Source: Zerene cesonia (taxonomy: Eukaryota > Arthropoda > Insecta > Lepidoptera > Pieridae). Taken from it: a stretch of 64,000 nt of DNA. The stretch spans positions 2,046,001 to 2,110,000 of the forward strand of contig NC_052116.1 in assembly GCF_012273895.1 (NCBI RefSeq), in the 5' to 3' direction. This document shows, in pieces, positions 10,101 to 25,100 of the stretch. The notes under the pieces are model-generated. The model made no database searches. It saw only the letters and a list, made by a program, of their open reading frames with translations, and was not told the origin of the DNA. A program made the position numbers and the translations under genes. Within the stretch, counting starts at the first letter, position 1, and every line of letters starts with the position of its first letter.

Positions 10101-13100
10101 ATTTAATAAGACTAATTGAATAAACAAATGTTTGAGTTTGAGTTTGAGTTTGAGTTTCGTTTTCGCTTTGAAACGTCCAATCAGAGAACGAATTATTTAC
10201 CGCCGGTAGTTTGTTATTTATATCAACTGGACTGAGTGACTGAGACTGGCAATGGACAGAGTATATAATTCCCGGTAATTACCTAGTGCGGCGCATGTGC
10301 CTCGCGGTGGAGGCGTCCCCGCAGGAGCAGGCGCTGGCGTCCCACGCGGCCCACTCCCCCACCTCGCAGTCCACGCCGCACGGCACGTAGCACCACGACT
10401 CGCGCGCTTCGCTCGCGGTTGCGTTCTTGTTTATAATTATTATTAGTCTTTATTGTTGTCCTCACAAACTTTAGCGTACTTCGTGTAAGTTCAACATTTA
10501 CTTTTATTGCTATGCTATGTCTATTGCCATGTACCATAATTGATTTCTGATTACGTCTGTTTAGAAGAAAGTTAAAAAAATGGGAACAATTGGGATAAAC
10601 ATTTGCCAAGGTATGTGCCGAGGACGAGGTTACTCACTATTTTTGTGTATATATATTTCTCAGGCCTCGCATAGATTTAAAACTTATCAAATTCGTTATC
10701 GTGGAACGATGGTGTGTTAGGTTAGTTGGTACATTATTATTTTATAGAGTACGAAACTGGTTATCGGCTAGAATATCGTACATAAAATCTGTATGTGGAT
10801 TTATACAGTACTTATAGAAAATTTTGTGAGTTTGTGACATAATGTATTGTGTGGTTTTATAATTATATAAAGAATTAATTGTGTCTTACAGGGCAAAAGG
10901 TATCATTCACGAACACTCCATCGCTACGCAAGCAACGCACAGCCCTTCTCTTGGTTCCCTCCCCACAGGGAGAGCCACCTGAAATTACAATTTACACATA
11001 ATATTACATAATAAATCTTTACAATTTATACATATTAAATTACATCAATGTTAATTAATAACTACAATGTTATATGTTATGTTTCATGCATTCTGATTGG
11101 TCGACACGCAAACTACAATATAATAAATAAATAATAAATATTACTTTTAGAAGTAATTAAGTATCGCATACTAATTTTAACTTCAAGCAAACATTATTAT
11201 TTAATGCATTGCAATGTATACTGATCAGCAAGTTATTGTTACAAAAATGCCCAAATCCTAATTTATCGATGGTTAGAGTTTTGTCATTTGTGTCTTTATC
11301 CATACTAATATTATAAATGCAAAAGTCTGTCTGTCTGTCATCGTCTTAGGATTTGACCGTGATTTTTAAAGCTCCAGAAAGATCAAACACAAAATACATC
11401 GTTCTCCAAAAGCTAACCACTATAGCGAAGAAATAGGGGAAATTTTGTTTTTGGATTTTTTTTTACGATTAATCTATACCAATATTATAAAGCTGAAAAG
11501 TTTGTGAGTTTCTTCCTTCGAACGCGCTAATATCAGGAACTACTGGTCCGATTTGAAAGATTCTTTCAGTGTTACATAGCCCATTTATTGAGGAAGGCTA
11601 GAGGCTATACAACATAAAGTACAACGTGGGTAAAACCGCGGGGCACATGTAGTTAAAGAAAAGTCACCTAGCGGCTGGCAGTCGTCCCAGGGAGCGGTGT
11701 GCCACGCGTACGCGAGCGGCTCGCACGGCTCCGCGGCGACGAGCGGCGAGCAGCGCAGCCCGCCCGCCTCCGCCGGCCGCAGCACCACGCGCGTGCGGTC
11801 GCGCCGCCCGCCCCACTTCGTCTGCCGTCATTTGTTGTGTGTTTCAATACTTATTGGAGGAGTGGTTATATAACTGATTTTTTTTACATTTATTGTGATA
11901 CTACATTTCTTATGCCTGTTTATAGATTGATTGAATTGCATAAAGAAATTATACAACATATGGAACGTTGAATAGTACTTTTTTTCTTAAAGAATTTTTC
12001 ATAATAAGAATAAATCGTCTCTTGGAGTGAATATGTTATAACAAATGTATAAAGTACGGGGATACGTCAGGACATACCAAGTTCTAAAATAATTTTTTCT
12101 ACTGAGTAACAGTAATGATCGGTGATTTGCAAGTATTTTTAATCTGGATTGAGCTTAAATAATTTTCAAATAAGCAATCTACAAGACTGTTAATCAAATA
12201 TTGTAAAATTTGATTAACAATACGGTCGTATAAGAAACATAAATCAAAATAAAATCATGATAGAATCCACTGATAACCTTTACTACAATATGGTGATACC
12301 ATACAAAATATGGATGTCATTAAGTCGATTCAATGGACCATTAGCTTACCATCTCGCACGGGCTCCACTCAGACCAGGGGCTGAGCACGCAGTCCGCGGG
12401 ACACGGCATGTGGCACGTGGACACGCGGTCCGGCGTCACGCCGGCGCCGGACGCCTCGCACACCGAGTCGTCCAGCTTGTTCCCTTGCCCGTCCACACAC
12501 CTAGCGTTCGTGTTAATGTGTTAGTAATCGAAGCGGTTATATAGATCATTTAATTTCAAAGCATTAAAAGCCAATACCAGAACCACCTCTTAGCACCGTT
12601 GCCTTTCCACGCCACGTTTCTCCAAGTGTACCAGAACTGAGCACGTGGCGCGCTGAAGCGACGAACAGCACTCGCACCTGCACTTCCTCGTTTACTTTTT
12701 GTTATTTACCGTTACCATAGCAACCGATATACTCACGCCACGTCTCTTTTGATGTAGGAGGGCCCGCAGAGCGTGCGGTCGGGCGCGCACACGTCCCAGC
12801 TGCCGACGCGCCAGGACGGCTCCAGCTCCGTGCACGTGGCGCGCTGCAGTGTTGCACCGCATTCTCGCCCACCGGCTGAACCTTCCTCGATCACTTCTCT
12901 GTTGTTTAAAAATAGATTGCAATTAGTTTAGCTCGACTGCTTAATAATACGAATGAGGTTGGTAGCTGTTTTGCCACTCTTGCCTTTCAGATTTGATTCG
13001 TAAACAAATAAGCTTTACGATTTTTTTTTTCTTGTAGAGACAATGGATATAACAAACGTGACATGCGTGATTGCAGTAACCCATACAGTAGATTATTTAT

Positions 13101-16100
13101 TTTTCGTGATCGTGATTATCTTTTTTGTAATGCTGCATTATCTTAACGTGGTATTTGCAACTTCAAACACCCATTTTAAACATTTTCGATATCTAATAAA
13201 ACAACACACGTCCCATATAAGGCAGACCCACCTAGTACGGAAGCGGAAAGCCGCCTTGGACCCCGGCTCGGAGGCGCACGGTCCCCACGCGGCCCACGGC
13301 CCCGCGGAGCAGTCGCGCGCGCACCGCACGCTGCACGTGCCGCGGAGCAGCGACCCGAACTCGGTGTCGTACGTGAACCCGTCTGTGGACGCTTCGCGCA
13401 CCCGGCGAGGCCCTTTGGGAAGAATTGGTTGTACATCATGTTTATAAATTTAGCAGCAATTAATCCAGTGTATTTTAATTTGCAATTTCGTATATACTCA
13501 ACCCGAATTTTAAATAACACTTAAATATAAAATATGAAAAATGATCACACTGAAATGTTGTAAAAATACACTTATAGTAAGTTAACAATCTAAAATATTG
13601 ATTTAATCCCAAGTTTATCGATTTAGCAGCAATTAATCTAGTGTATAGGATACATTTCCCATTTTTTGTAGATATTTAATCAGAATTTTAAATTATAAAT
13701 ATAAAATATGAAAAATAATTTGTATATTTGTAAAAATACAAAAAAGTTTACAGTCTAGAATAAAAAGGATATTACTATAATGTCTATATTTTTCGCATAA
13801 CCTATATTATAAAAAAATGAACAAAAAACCTTGTTTCTAACATATAATGCAGTACGATTTTTTTTTCGAAGATTATATTTCGTGAATTAAGTTACTTTAT
13901 ATTAAATAACAATAAATTAAATAATAATAATATGTTACCTGTAAGTGGATGGAACTTTTTGCAAACATCCATTGGCACATCTCTACCGGCGACCATACAG
14001 CGAGCAGCTCGGAGTGATCTTCCTTCTCCACATTCCATTCTATCACATTTTCACATTGTTAATATTCGAGCATTTAAATGTATATAATACTGATTCAACT
14101 ATACTATTAGATAGTATACGATAAATAAATTAATAACTAGTAATATTAAATTAAATTTAAAATATAATAATAATAAAAAATTAAATTTTCTATATTAAAA
14201 TTAAATATAATATCTCTAACTTTCCGTGGGTGGTGTAATCTTATTCAAATGATAATATCTCTTCATGTTGATTGAAGTTATCGTAATATATATTAATTTG
14301 TTTTATCCTTACTAAAATCCATAGATAAATTTGACTTATCGACCTCAACACTTATTAAAAACTGTTCAATGAATATAGCTACTTACACGGAAATGGCAAA
14401 AAAGTGTGGTAAATAATTGTTTATTTAGTATATGTCGTAAATAATATAAATAATGAATAAAATACCCAGGGGGAAGTATGCAGTCGGAGTCGGCCGGTAA
14501 CAGTTCCAAGCTAACATTTTTGCACACGCAGGCCGGAATGTCAGGGTCTGATGCATCCAAGTACCTATATACCACATTAATTATGATGAGTTAATGACTA
14601 ACCTTAAATTAAATACTAATTAGACTATCGATAGAGCTTTTGAGTTTAATTGTATGGGATGATGGAAGATCAATTGAAATCAAAATTGGAAGCCAATACA
14701 ATTAAAATAATTTAGGTTATATCTAGATAGGCACAAATTTTTAATGCATCATAATAATAAATATAAGTGCTTCAAATCTCTCATTTCAATTAAATTTTGG
14801 GAGTTCAGTCTTTGGAAATAAAAAAGAAATTGCCTATAGTGAGAATTTAGTTTATACTGATTAAAATCATGATCCAACCATTTTATCCAACTAATTAATC
14901 TCGAAAGCTATTCATCACCTCACACTGCGTTTGGCATTGACCTCAATAGAGTTTTTACAAACCATATTTTAATGAAGGTCAGTATACCCATAACTATATT
15001 GATGTATTACATGAGTAAGAAAAATTTAATTATTTTCGTTTCTGATAATAATTTTTTTTTTACAATTTTTCGGTAATATGTACTGTAAAGAATAAATAAA
15101 TAAATGTAGGATAATGGGGCCATTTACCGATGATTTTAAATTAACTGATTATGGCAAAATTATTTAGCTCTGTTGCAGTACACAAGTAAACTGAATTTTT
15201 TTTGTTCTATTGTATTTTAATCTTGACTTCACGTTTTTTATAATTATTTCAAATGATTACAAGTTAGTGAAAAATATGAGACCGTTATGAAGCATTATAA
15301 TTTATATTGTAGCTAAGGTAATGTGAAACTTTATCTTAACTAATAAGGCACATTTTACGATAAGTAACATAATAATAAAAGTCTAAAAATATCCATAGAA
15401 ACAAAAACATACTTGTATATTATGTTTAGGGTCATGAGAGGAGTAAAAAAAATGTATGGAGAAATGGTTCATCCACATCATCACAAGATGGCGCTAATAT
15501 ATCCTAAAATCGCGCTTGAGGTATATTTTACTAAACCCTCATATTATTCGTTTTTAACATCAATCCTTATCGATCAGTGAAACAAATAAGAATTTTTACA
15601 CGGCACGTGAAGTAATAATACAACATTACTCGCGTCGTAGATACATTTATACGTTTAAAAATTATGAACGACATTCGATTCAATATTCAATATGCACAAG
15701 TTAGTTAAGATTTGCCATAGTGTGAACTGTGACCAAAACCGGGATGGTGATAATGCTGACGACGGTGTGATGTATAGTTTGAGTGAGTTAATACTTAGGA
15801 ATGTGTACTATTTAATCTGTAATAATACTATTTTATATACATGCATACTACAGATTAAATACTGTGTTTTTATTAAAACACAGGTTAAATAATTAGTAGC
15901 AAAAATTATAATTTCTTAAATTAAAAATAATTTATCATTTCGAGGCATAAAAAATAGATGTTGGCCGATTCTCACACAACCTACCCGATATGCACACAAA
16001 ACTTCATATGATTCAATCCAGCCGTTTCGGAGGAGTATGGGGACGAATATTCTGATACATTTTATGTGAATTTTATATATCAGACATATACAGTTTAAAA

Positions 16101-19100
16101 AATTCGCCTTGAATCATTCTAACTATAAAAAAACACAAATTCCGTTGTGCAGTCTCAAGATCTAAACTCAAACTCCAACATATTTAGTCATTCAATTAGA
16201 CTTCTTATAAAAGCACTTTTGAATCGTCATAATTCACAGTTATAACATTTACCACCGGTTCGGAAGGCAGTTTCTATAGAGAAGAGCCGGCAAGAAGCTC
16301 TGTAGTTGCTCTTTTGAAATAATATACATTTTACATTTTAATTCTACATAACATGTAACATGTACATAACAATGATGCCAATGAACTGACCTGTGGTTCT
16401 TAAGCGACAACATTCCATGGATTGTCATCTTTCATATATTTATTAATGCTACAGTAGGCTCTCTGAACTAATACATTTTTAATATAGTTTTTAAATTTAG
16501 CACTACTAAACGATTTAATACTATGAGGAATTTAGTTGTATAAGCGTATACCTTGCCCCGTAAATAAATTTTTTACTTTACAAAGCCGGAAAACAGGCGT
16601 TTCAATTTTATTTCTGTTCCTCGTGTCATAACTATGTCTATCACCTACTTTTGTATGTAAGTCGATGTTATTGTATACGTGTAAAATGTTGTTAAATACA
16701 TATAAGCTAGATACATAGGGGACAGACGCGGAAAGGAACTCTGCTTTATACTATGTAGTGGAAGAAATGTTATACGCACTTGAGCGGGTCCCTGCAGACG
16801 GTGGTACAGTCAAGCGGCGTTGCCGCGTCGCAGCCGACGCGGCACGGCGCGACGCTGGCGGGCACGCTCTCGCCTGCGCACGAGCCCGCTTCCACGCGGT
16901 GCGACTCGGAGCCGCACCAGATACCTGACAAATGGTAAGAGCAGTGTGCTAGTACTTGACATTGTATAAAACTGTCAACTTGACATTTTATTGCTACCAT
17001 CGTGTAAGTGTATGCTGGACATTGTTATTTTTACCAGCGTGTAAGTATGAAATTGACATTTTGTATGTTGATCTTCAGCGTGAAATTGTATCCTGATTAC
17101 CAGCATATAAGTATACGTGTTAATGCTTAAGTCTAACACGTATGGACAGTATACAATGTATAGAGATTATAATCGAAGCAATTACATTTTCGACAAAATT
17201 AGCTCGAAAAGTTTTGACATTCATTTAAACTCGCGAAATCTTGTTATCTGTAAGACCATTGCTTTTAGCAATAAGATTAACGTATTATATTATAACCTTA
17301 ATTTTGACGTGACAACGTCTTAAATTAGGTTGCGGCTCGGAGGCACTTATGAAAAAGGTAACGTTACGATGAGTCACCGAACTATGATCGGTCCGCCGCG
17401 CGCGCAGCACTAGAGAATTAGGCGCATTGAATCGGCGCGTGATTGTGTCTCTGTCTCTGTCTTTTTAGTAAACAAAATATATTTTCTATAGTTAAAATTT
17501 GTGCAATTCTTATTTTCATTCAATTCCTTGTTCCTATTGTGCAATTTAATAATATTCGTATCAATAAATATTCTACCGAGAAAAAGACGTTGTCACGTAA
17601 AATCTTCGCCCGTAAAACCGACTTTACAGGCAACCATTTTTATCCTGTATCTTTTACTCACTTCTCACTCGATATCCGATGCCGCAGCGTTGCGCGGGCG
17701 GCAGTCGGCACGTGCTCCACTCGCCAGTCACCCAGCCGGGACTCCGGGCCCCGCAAGAGCGCGGCACGGGGCAGTCGCGTGATTCCTGCAGGGGCCCACA
17801 GTTAGGGCCCCCGTGAACGCGACGTATTCGAACTTGTTTGCCGGGATCTGCGTATCAGGGGTATTAAATTAGAGAATGGACGCATCATTGATTGCTAACT
17901 CCTTAAAAGAGTAAATACTATGCGTGAAATTTATTTGTTTGTAAGAACAACAACTTATTTAAAGCGTTTTTGATAAATATGCAAAGCAGTTTAAGACCGA
18001 CAGTCTGTAAAAAAGTTATTTATATTTATTAAAAGGCAGTAATAGGTAGTTATAACAAAAACTGAATCGTTTTTCATGAAACTATATAACCAGTACAAAT
18101 AACACACACAGAACTAATCACTCACATTTTCGACTTAAATTAATAAATGAAAATTCGGTTTGAATGTCAAAGCTTAAGCTCTGTTGTGTATTAACTCAGA
18201 TAATAATTCTAAATTACCACAGGTGTTCGGGCAAGTAGACCAAGGCATCCAGGCTTCAACGCGGCATCCACGCTTGCAGCGGATTGTGCACGCGCGACGC
18301 GATGCCGGCCGTTTCAGAGGCGCACAACTGTTGACAAATTTTAGTCTATACCAGCTCTAGGTTAGAATAGGAGAGCCGATATAAGGAGAGCGATCCTTTA
18401 GGAAAGCGAAGCGATTTAAGATAGAGCAGGATAGACCACGAATATTTCTCGGTAGTGTAAAAGAGTCGGTTTTATAGAGCTCGAATGTTGCTTTAGGAAG
18501 CAACAAGAACCAATTTTCTTTTCTCTTATTAACAGTACGTAAAAATACGTAATTCGAAAAGGGAAAAGCGTAAAACCTTGAAATTGATTATAGCTATGTA
18601 CAGTGAAAGATTGGTTGAAGTCTTTCATCTCAAATAATTCGTATTATTGTTAATTCTACGTGAGTAAATTTGAAATCTAAGACAGTTGCAAGAGATTATA
18701 ATAGTTTAACACTTACAGGGCTTCTCTTACTACGTCAGCGTTGTTCTGCACGCACATCACATCTCGCGTCATTTCTCCTTCTTCTATACAAGGTTCTTCA
18801 TCATCGCTTTGGTTGAAAACGTCAGTATCCTATAAAGAACATTTTGAAATATGTGTCTTATTTAAAGAAGTTACAATTTAAATGCTCAATTCTAACAGTA
18901 ATATAGTATTTTCAATATTTTGTATTCTTTAATCTATTTGGAAGATATTTGTCTCTTCATTTTCTTCAATATCAATATGCCATTATTGTAACTAATTTTA
19001 TTCCCTTGGCTAACATGGGAAATAGCTTATACTCGATGAGATCGCTCATTGTTTCTAATTATTAATGTAAAGATTACTTCATATTAATTTACCAGTAAAT

Positions 19101-22100
19101 CAGTATAATTATTAGCAGGGATGAAATCTTGATTTCGTCGTTCGCAGGGACCCCACGGTGTTGCCAGCCACGAGTAAGTGCCGCACGCGTGAGTGTTGCA
19201 AGTTTCGTTTTGTGTTAGCAGCTCCTGAGCCGGACATGGCCAGCCGTCTAGTCAAATAATTATTGAGTTATTATATAATATTGTTTCAGCGTTAAGTATT
19301 TACGTAGTATCATATTATCCAAAAGTATTTACGCTTTATAAAAGAAAATAAAATAACAGATGTTCATCTCCATAATCGAAACATTGAAATATATGCAATT
19401 CATTAATCATGATACAAAAAGTGACTCACTAGGCGACGCGTGCGCCACAATGAACCTGCGTCGGGTGCGCGTCGGTCTCGCGTGGCCGGGCGCCAGGCAG
19501 GGCGCGGAGCAGGCCGACCAGGCGCCCCACGAGGTGACCACGCAGTCGCCGGCGCACGCGATGCGGCACCGCTCCGTGCGCGCGGGGGCTCCGCTGCCGC
19601 TGCACCACGCGCGCTGTGCTTCTTTCTAAACGGTGGTGTAATATTTGTTATAAATTTTATAGTCATGTAGTTCTTATTTGATTAAAAAGTGAACTTTAAA
19701 GGGAATATATAACATCACATACAAAGTTATAGAAAACAACAATGAATTGAACAATTTTATGTTCGAGTGATTTTAATCAGTATCAGCAATCTATACCAAG
19801 TCTCAAAATATACTTTACTCCAAAAATACAACAAAGAACTCACTCCATCATGCCCCACGCATCTCAACTCCCGACTACGTCTTCCTGGCCCGCAAGTGTT
19901 GTGTTGTTGATTGAGAACACAGGGGCCCCATGGAAGCGCTTTCCACGATGCACATCGCGGCGTGCTACACGTTCGCTTCTCTTCCAGCGGAGGGCACGGG
20001 GCCCCACCGCCAGATGCAGCTGCGATAATGCGCCGACGTCGTACACTATAGCCTATGGAATATATGTGCGTTTACTAATATATATCTAAAAAAATACATA
20101 TATTTATAAAGTACTTTGCAGCACATATTACTAAACAGTCATGATATTAGTACTTTGATTTAGTCCCATCTAGATTTAGTCTTCTTCGTTTAAGATATTG
20201 TGCTTGCCTAGCACGTTATCATTATAATAATAGATTACCAGTAGTAGTAAGCTGCTGTACAGGAAACAGTGGACAGCCATCGGTTGGTTGACACGCTCCC
20301 CAATCGCTCCATTCACCCACCTCACAGTCACGGGGACATGGCACCTGTGTATAATTGAATATAACATAAGCATAAAAGTATTTGTATGTTATGTTTCGTA
20401 ATATTAAAGTGCAATGCCAGATATGTAATTTCTGTAAAGTCTAAATGGTCCTATTAGGCACAATATTGGAGATTGCTAAACATAGAAATAGAGAAAATAT
20501 TTTGAAGAACACAGACTACTTTATCAAGCAAAATATTAGCGAGGTGACTCAATAGCACTTCCCAAAGTGTTATAGAGAAGGAGAAAGAGGAATAACTATG
20601 AGTAACTCCATTCTGCAAGCGATCAAACCTCGCACGGCTGCACAAGCGTCGGCATCGGCGCATGCGCACACTGCGCGGGGTGCAGCGCCCGCCCGTCCGC
20701 GCGCACGCACGTGGCCTCGCGCCGCTGCACGCCGCCGCCGCAACTCGCGTTACTGTCCTTGTCCGCTTCGTCCGACTCGTCGTCCTCGTCGTAGATCGCG
20801 TCGTCGTCGTCCGCATCGTCGTCTTCGTCGTTGGCTGGTGTTAAATATGTATGAATAATAACAATTAATTAAACATATGACAAATATAGAGGACATAGGT
20901 ATTTGTTAACGACCTATACACCGTTTTAGATGTTAATTGAACTTCGAGAGGGAAATTGAAATCGCTAAAACGAAAGTTAGGTTTGCTAATAATAAATAAA
21001 AATAAGCATCATTTTTATTTGGTAAATGTGCGGATTTTAATGGTACAATTTATGGGTTCTGTTTCAGTACTTATAACGAGCGTGATTAAAAAAAGATGAA
21101 AAACTTGTTGAATTGCGTTTCAAAACGACTACAACGTACGTGGAGCGGGTGTGGCGGATTGTTCTACGGCGACCCGACAGGAGCCCCATGGGCCCGGGGT
21201 CCAGTGCGCACTGGCCTCCATTGCAGCGGGCCTCACTTCCTCTACCACATCGCATTCCTTTCCACCTCCTTAATAAATTAAAAAATAAATTTGAAAATGT
21301 GAACAATATTGTAAATAACTAATGAATTGAAAATATAGAATGTATTTCCTTCAAAAAGCACTTCCATTCACGAAAAGCCGTTACAAAGAAAACAAAATAC
21401 AAACGATGCAATTTTGTAAAACGTATTATGTTTTTCACCATAGTTAAATTTTCTCCACTATACTTCAATCTATACTTAAATTACTTTGAATTCTTTATTT
21501 CACGATAGATAAATCATTGTTGGGATTAATCAAAATTATTTTATTAACTACCTTTATTACATATATCTTATTATAATTATATAGTATAATATAATATATA
21601 TAATATAATAGATAATTTCAATTTCGAACTTTCATTAAATTAGCATGTCGGTGGCGCGAACCCATAAGGTTTTCTCCTTCCAAAATTGTTTAACGCGGCT
21701 AAAGAAGTTTTCACTTCAATAACCTTAAAATAAATAGAATAAAACATCACCTTGGGGTAGCCGGCGCAGCCTCCTGGTGCGTACGAGCGAGCCGTCCGGC
21801 CGCGGTCGCCATGGCAACCATTCGCCCAGCGAACAGTTTTCACGCATCACGCACACTCGCGTCGCACCTATATTTGACACAGCAGCGCCGCAATACCTGT
21901 GATAATCATATTAATATATGATTATTATATCAGCGTTAATAAAAAATTTATGCGTATAATTATTTTTTATAACATACGCTTTCAATTTGTCAGAACTAGA
22001 AGACATTTAATTGGGACCACACGAGTCCCTTCAAATAAAGCTTAGCTTAGTTTAAATTAAGTTCAAGTGTAACTTTGAACGATTGTAAGTGTGTCCGTGG

Positions 22101-25100
22101 TCCGTTGATTTCAAATTAGTTCGATTCAGAAAAAATAACTTATGAATCTTTCTTAAGTACCAAAAAAATTGCATTAAAAATTTCAATTTAACTTATCAGG
22201 TTAAAGGAATTTAGTTTTTGCCTAGCGCCTTCGGTTACCCTTAGCATAAAATGTTGAAGAAAAAAAAATATGTACTTTTATTTTGCAAATATGTTTGCGT
22301 CTTATGTATGTATGAAGGTTTTTTATAAAGTATTGAAATATCGGATAATTTAGTCTGGCTTGTTTGTCACATTTATGAAATTCGTCAAGTCACAAGTCAT
22401 GCTTTTGCGTAAGCATCAACAAAATGGCGGTCGATCAACGCGTTAGCGATAATATGACCCAGTTGGGTCTTGTCAATATTCTCGTCGCGATCCCGGTTCA
22501 TCTTCAACGCTCTTATTTCAAGGGAAATATATTTTTCTCGAACAAATAGTGAAGTTTTGGGGCATGATAAATGCTAGGCTTAGGAATTATTCATGAATGC
22601 TTGGAACGTGAGCTTTAAAATTATATAAAAATGTTTGTTAAAATCTTTTTAGGCTAGACGTAATTCTAAATTTAAAATATCCTTTGGACCCTAATACTTG
22701 TGATGCGTTCAATGAAACAAAGAAAAAATTCTACAGAGTATAGGCTATAACTGATAACTTGTTTTACAGAGTATGGCCATTGGCAACGGTACCACAGATT
22801 ATCAAAAAGTTACTACGTAGACAGTACCACAGACAACAGAAAAACCACTGGTTGCAGATTAACGACTTTCAATATCAATTTTTATCTCTTTTCTGAAGAG
22901 TTTAGAACGGTGTAATTTAATTAATGATGCTCACATATTTTCGACAAATTGTCCATCCTTGCGCCGACACTGCACCTGTCTGCGCTGGAGTCCAAGTCGT
23001 GGTGTATGTACCAGGGAATCGGTCTCTATTCGTATGTTATACCTTGAAAACATAAATGGTATTAAACAAACTGGAAATGTTTGTTAAATAACTGTTGCCT
23101 AAAATGGAGAAGTTTGTAAACGTATTTTACAATTGACTATATGAAACTTCATTGTTATACAGCTTGCTGCGCACCGTAAATGTAGCATAAAGTGTTATCT
23201 TTTAAATTTTGATGCTTTGATACTTTAATAATTACTATGTTGTGTTTTTGTTATTAATTTGTTATAGAATAGAGTTCAAGTGTGTTGCTATAAATACTAA
23301 GTAAAGTTGCCTGAACCATAATCATATTATGAGATCCTCAAATTCCCAGCTTTCCGCTTAGATTCGCCCACGTAATATACGAAATCAGATAATCAGAATC
23401 GGATTAGTGATTTAGGCGCGAAGAAGCGACATTTATTACTGATTACTTTACAACATACTTAATATGGTAATAAATACTGATTTGTGGACTTGTTACCTTT
23501 CGATAGTTTTAATATTCTCTGCATCGGTTACGGAGCATTCTGTCCAGCGACCGACGTAGACCGTAAATTCTTCAGGCGATGCCGTTTCTGTAATACAAGA
23601 TAAGAGGTTTACCATAATAAAAATAGTTTAAGAAAACAAAACGCTTTATGCTAGAATTAACTGCATTTTCTCACTTGCAATTAGAGTATGTAGCGAAGGA
23701 AATTATTTATCGATCCTAATCAAGTTAAACTCATGATATTATTTTATTGCCACCAATTCTTGATAGGTGCACAAAGTTTGAATTAAATTTGTTCGATAAT
23801 AATGGGTCAATATGCAGTTAAAAAGAGTCGGTATAATTCACACGTATATGCATATCTACATATATATTTGTTCAAAGTGTTGTAAATTGTAAAATATACC
23901 AAAACAAAACGTTTGAACGTAACTTTTTCATATCATTTAATATCTAATAAGTTATACACGTTCAACAATATTCAAACAAGATATCTTTACAAAAATGTTT
24001 TTATAACATTGTTTTTAAAAACAGTCTCGAAGTATAAAATCGGTAAAAGAATCCAATTAGTGATTGTTTTTGTTGTTTCACGTAGTTATAAATGTTATTG
24101 GCATTTCCGAGCAAAGATAATTTCCATTCAAATGGGAGTATCACTAATAATTGTTATACTCTATTGTATTCTATTATCACATTCGAACATTGTTGTTGGA
24201 AATTTCGAAAAGAATCATAATTGTATTCTTTTAATTAACATTTTATTATGTCAAAAATTTAAATCGAAACTACTCGGAATTTATATTTATTGGGTGAATT
24301 TTGTTTACTTGTATTATAGAGTTTCATACATATTTTTAATTACTATATGAAGATAGAACGTAGATAGTATATTTTAGTAAGACAAACAATATTCAAGTCT
24401 TTTTATTAAAAATAACAACAAATAAACGTAATAATTTCACATAAAAACTTAAAAGCAATGAAACTTAAAAGCAGTGAAAGTGTGCAAACATAATTTTCCA
24501 TCAAGGAAAACGCCGTCAAAGCCGTTTAAGCCAGCGTAGCGCCTGGAGCAAATTAAAGACACGCCGTTACAGGTTTCTTTGGATATTTCATTTAATTAAG
24601 GTGTTCGCGCCAACGATAACTCGATTCAAGTACTAGTATTTAAAAGTGAATATTTACGTAGAAATCTATTAAAGCGATAGCGGTTTGAATTGAGGTTAAA
24701 GACTTGTTAATGCAAACTTTAGTAAGTGCTTTTAGGTTTGATATTAGCTAGAATAGGAGATTGGTGTTTAATAATAATTTTATAGTATATATACCTTTAA
24801 AATGTCTGTATTCAACGATTAGTAATCTCTTTAATTTCATTAGTAATATAGTATACATGTAGATATTGATGAGATACTTTTTGTTATATTACATGGTATA
24901 CGGAATACCCGGATACCTATATAGATGTAGAAGTCTAAGAAAATCCATCAATTGTTTTCGCCCGAATTGGGATAATAATCATTTGAAAATTTAAAAATAT
25001 ATACCCGTGCATATACGAGGCGAGCAGCTAGTATGCATTTTTTTTTTTTTTTTTTTTTTTATGTCATTGCGGGCAACTGAGCTGGGATGGTAAGCGATCA

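Noticed and set aside
23913..24350. 145-codon plus-strand frame
   Set aside because: Rich in Ile, Leu, Tyr, Lys and Phe as expected from AT-rich DNA, no domain, no splice or promoter context. A frame of this length is expected occasionally by chance in 64 kb of such sequence.
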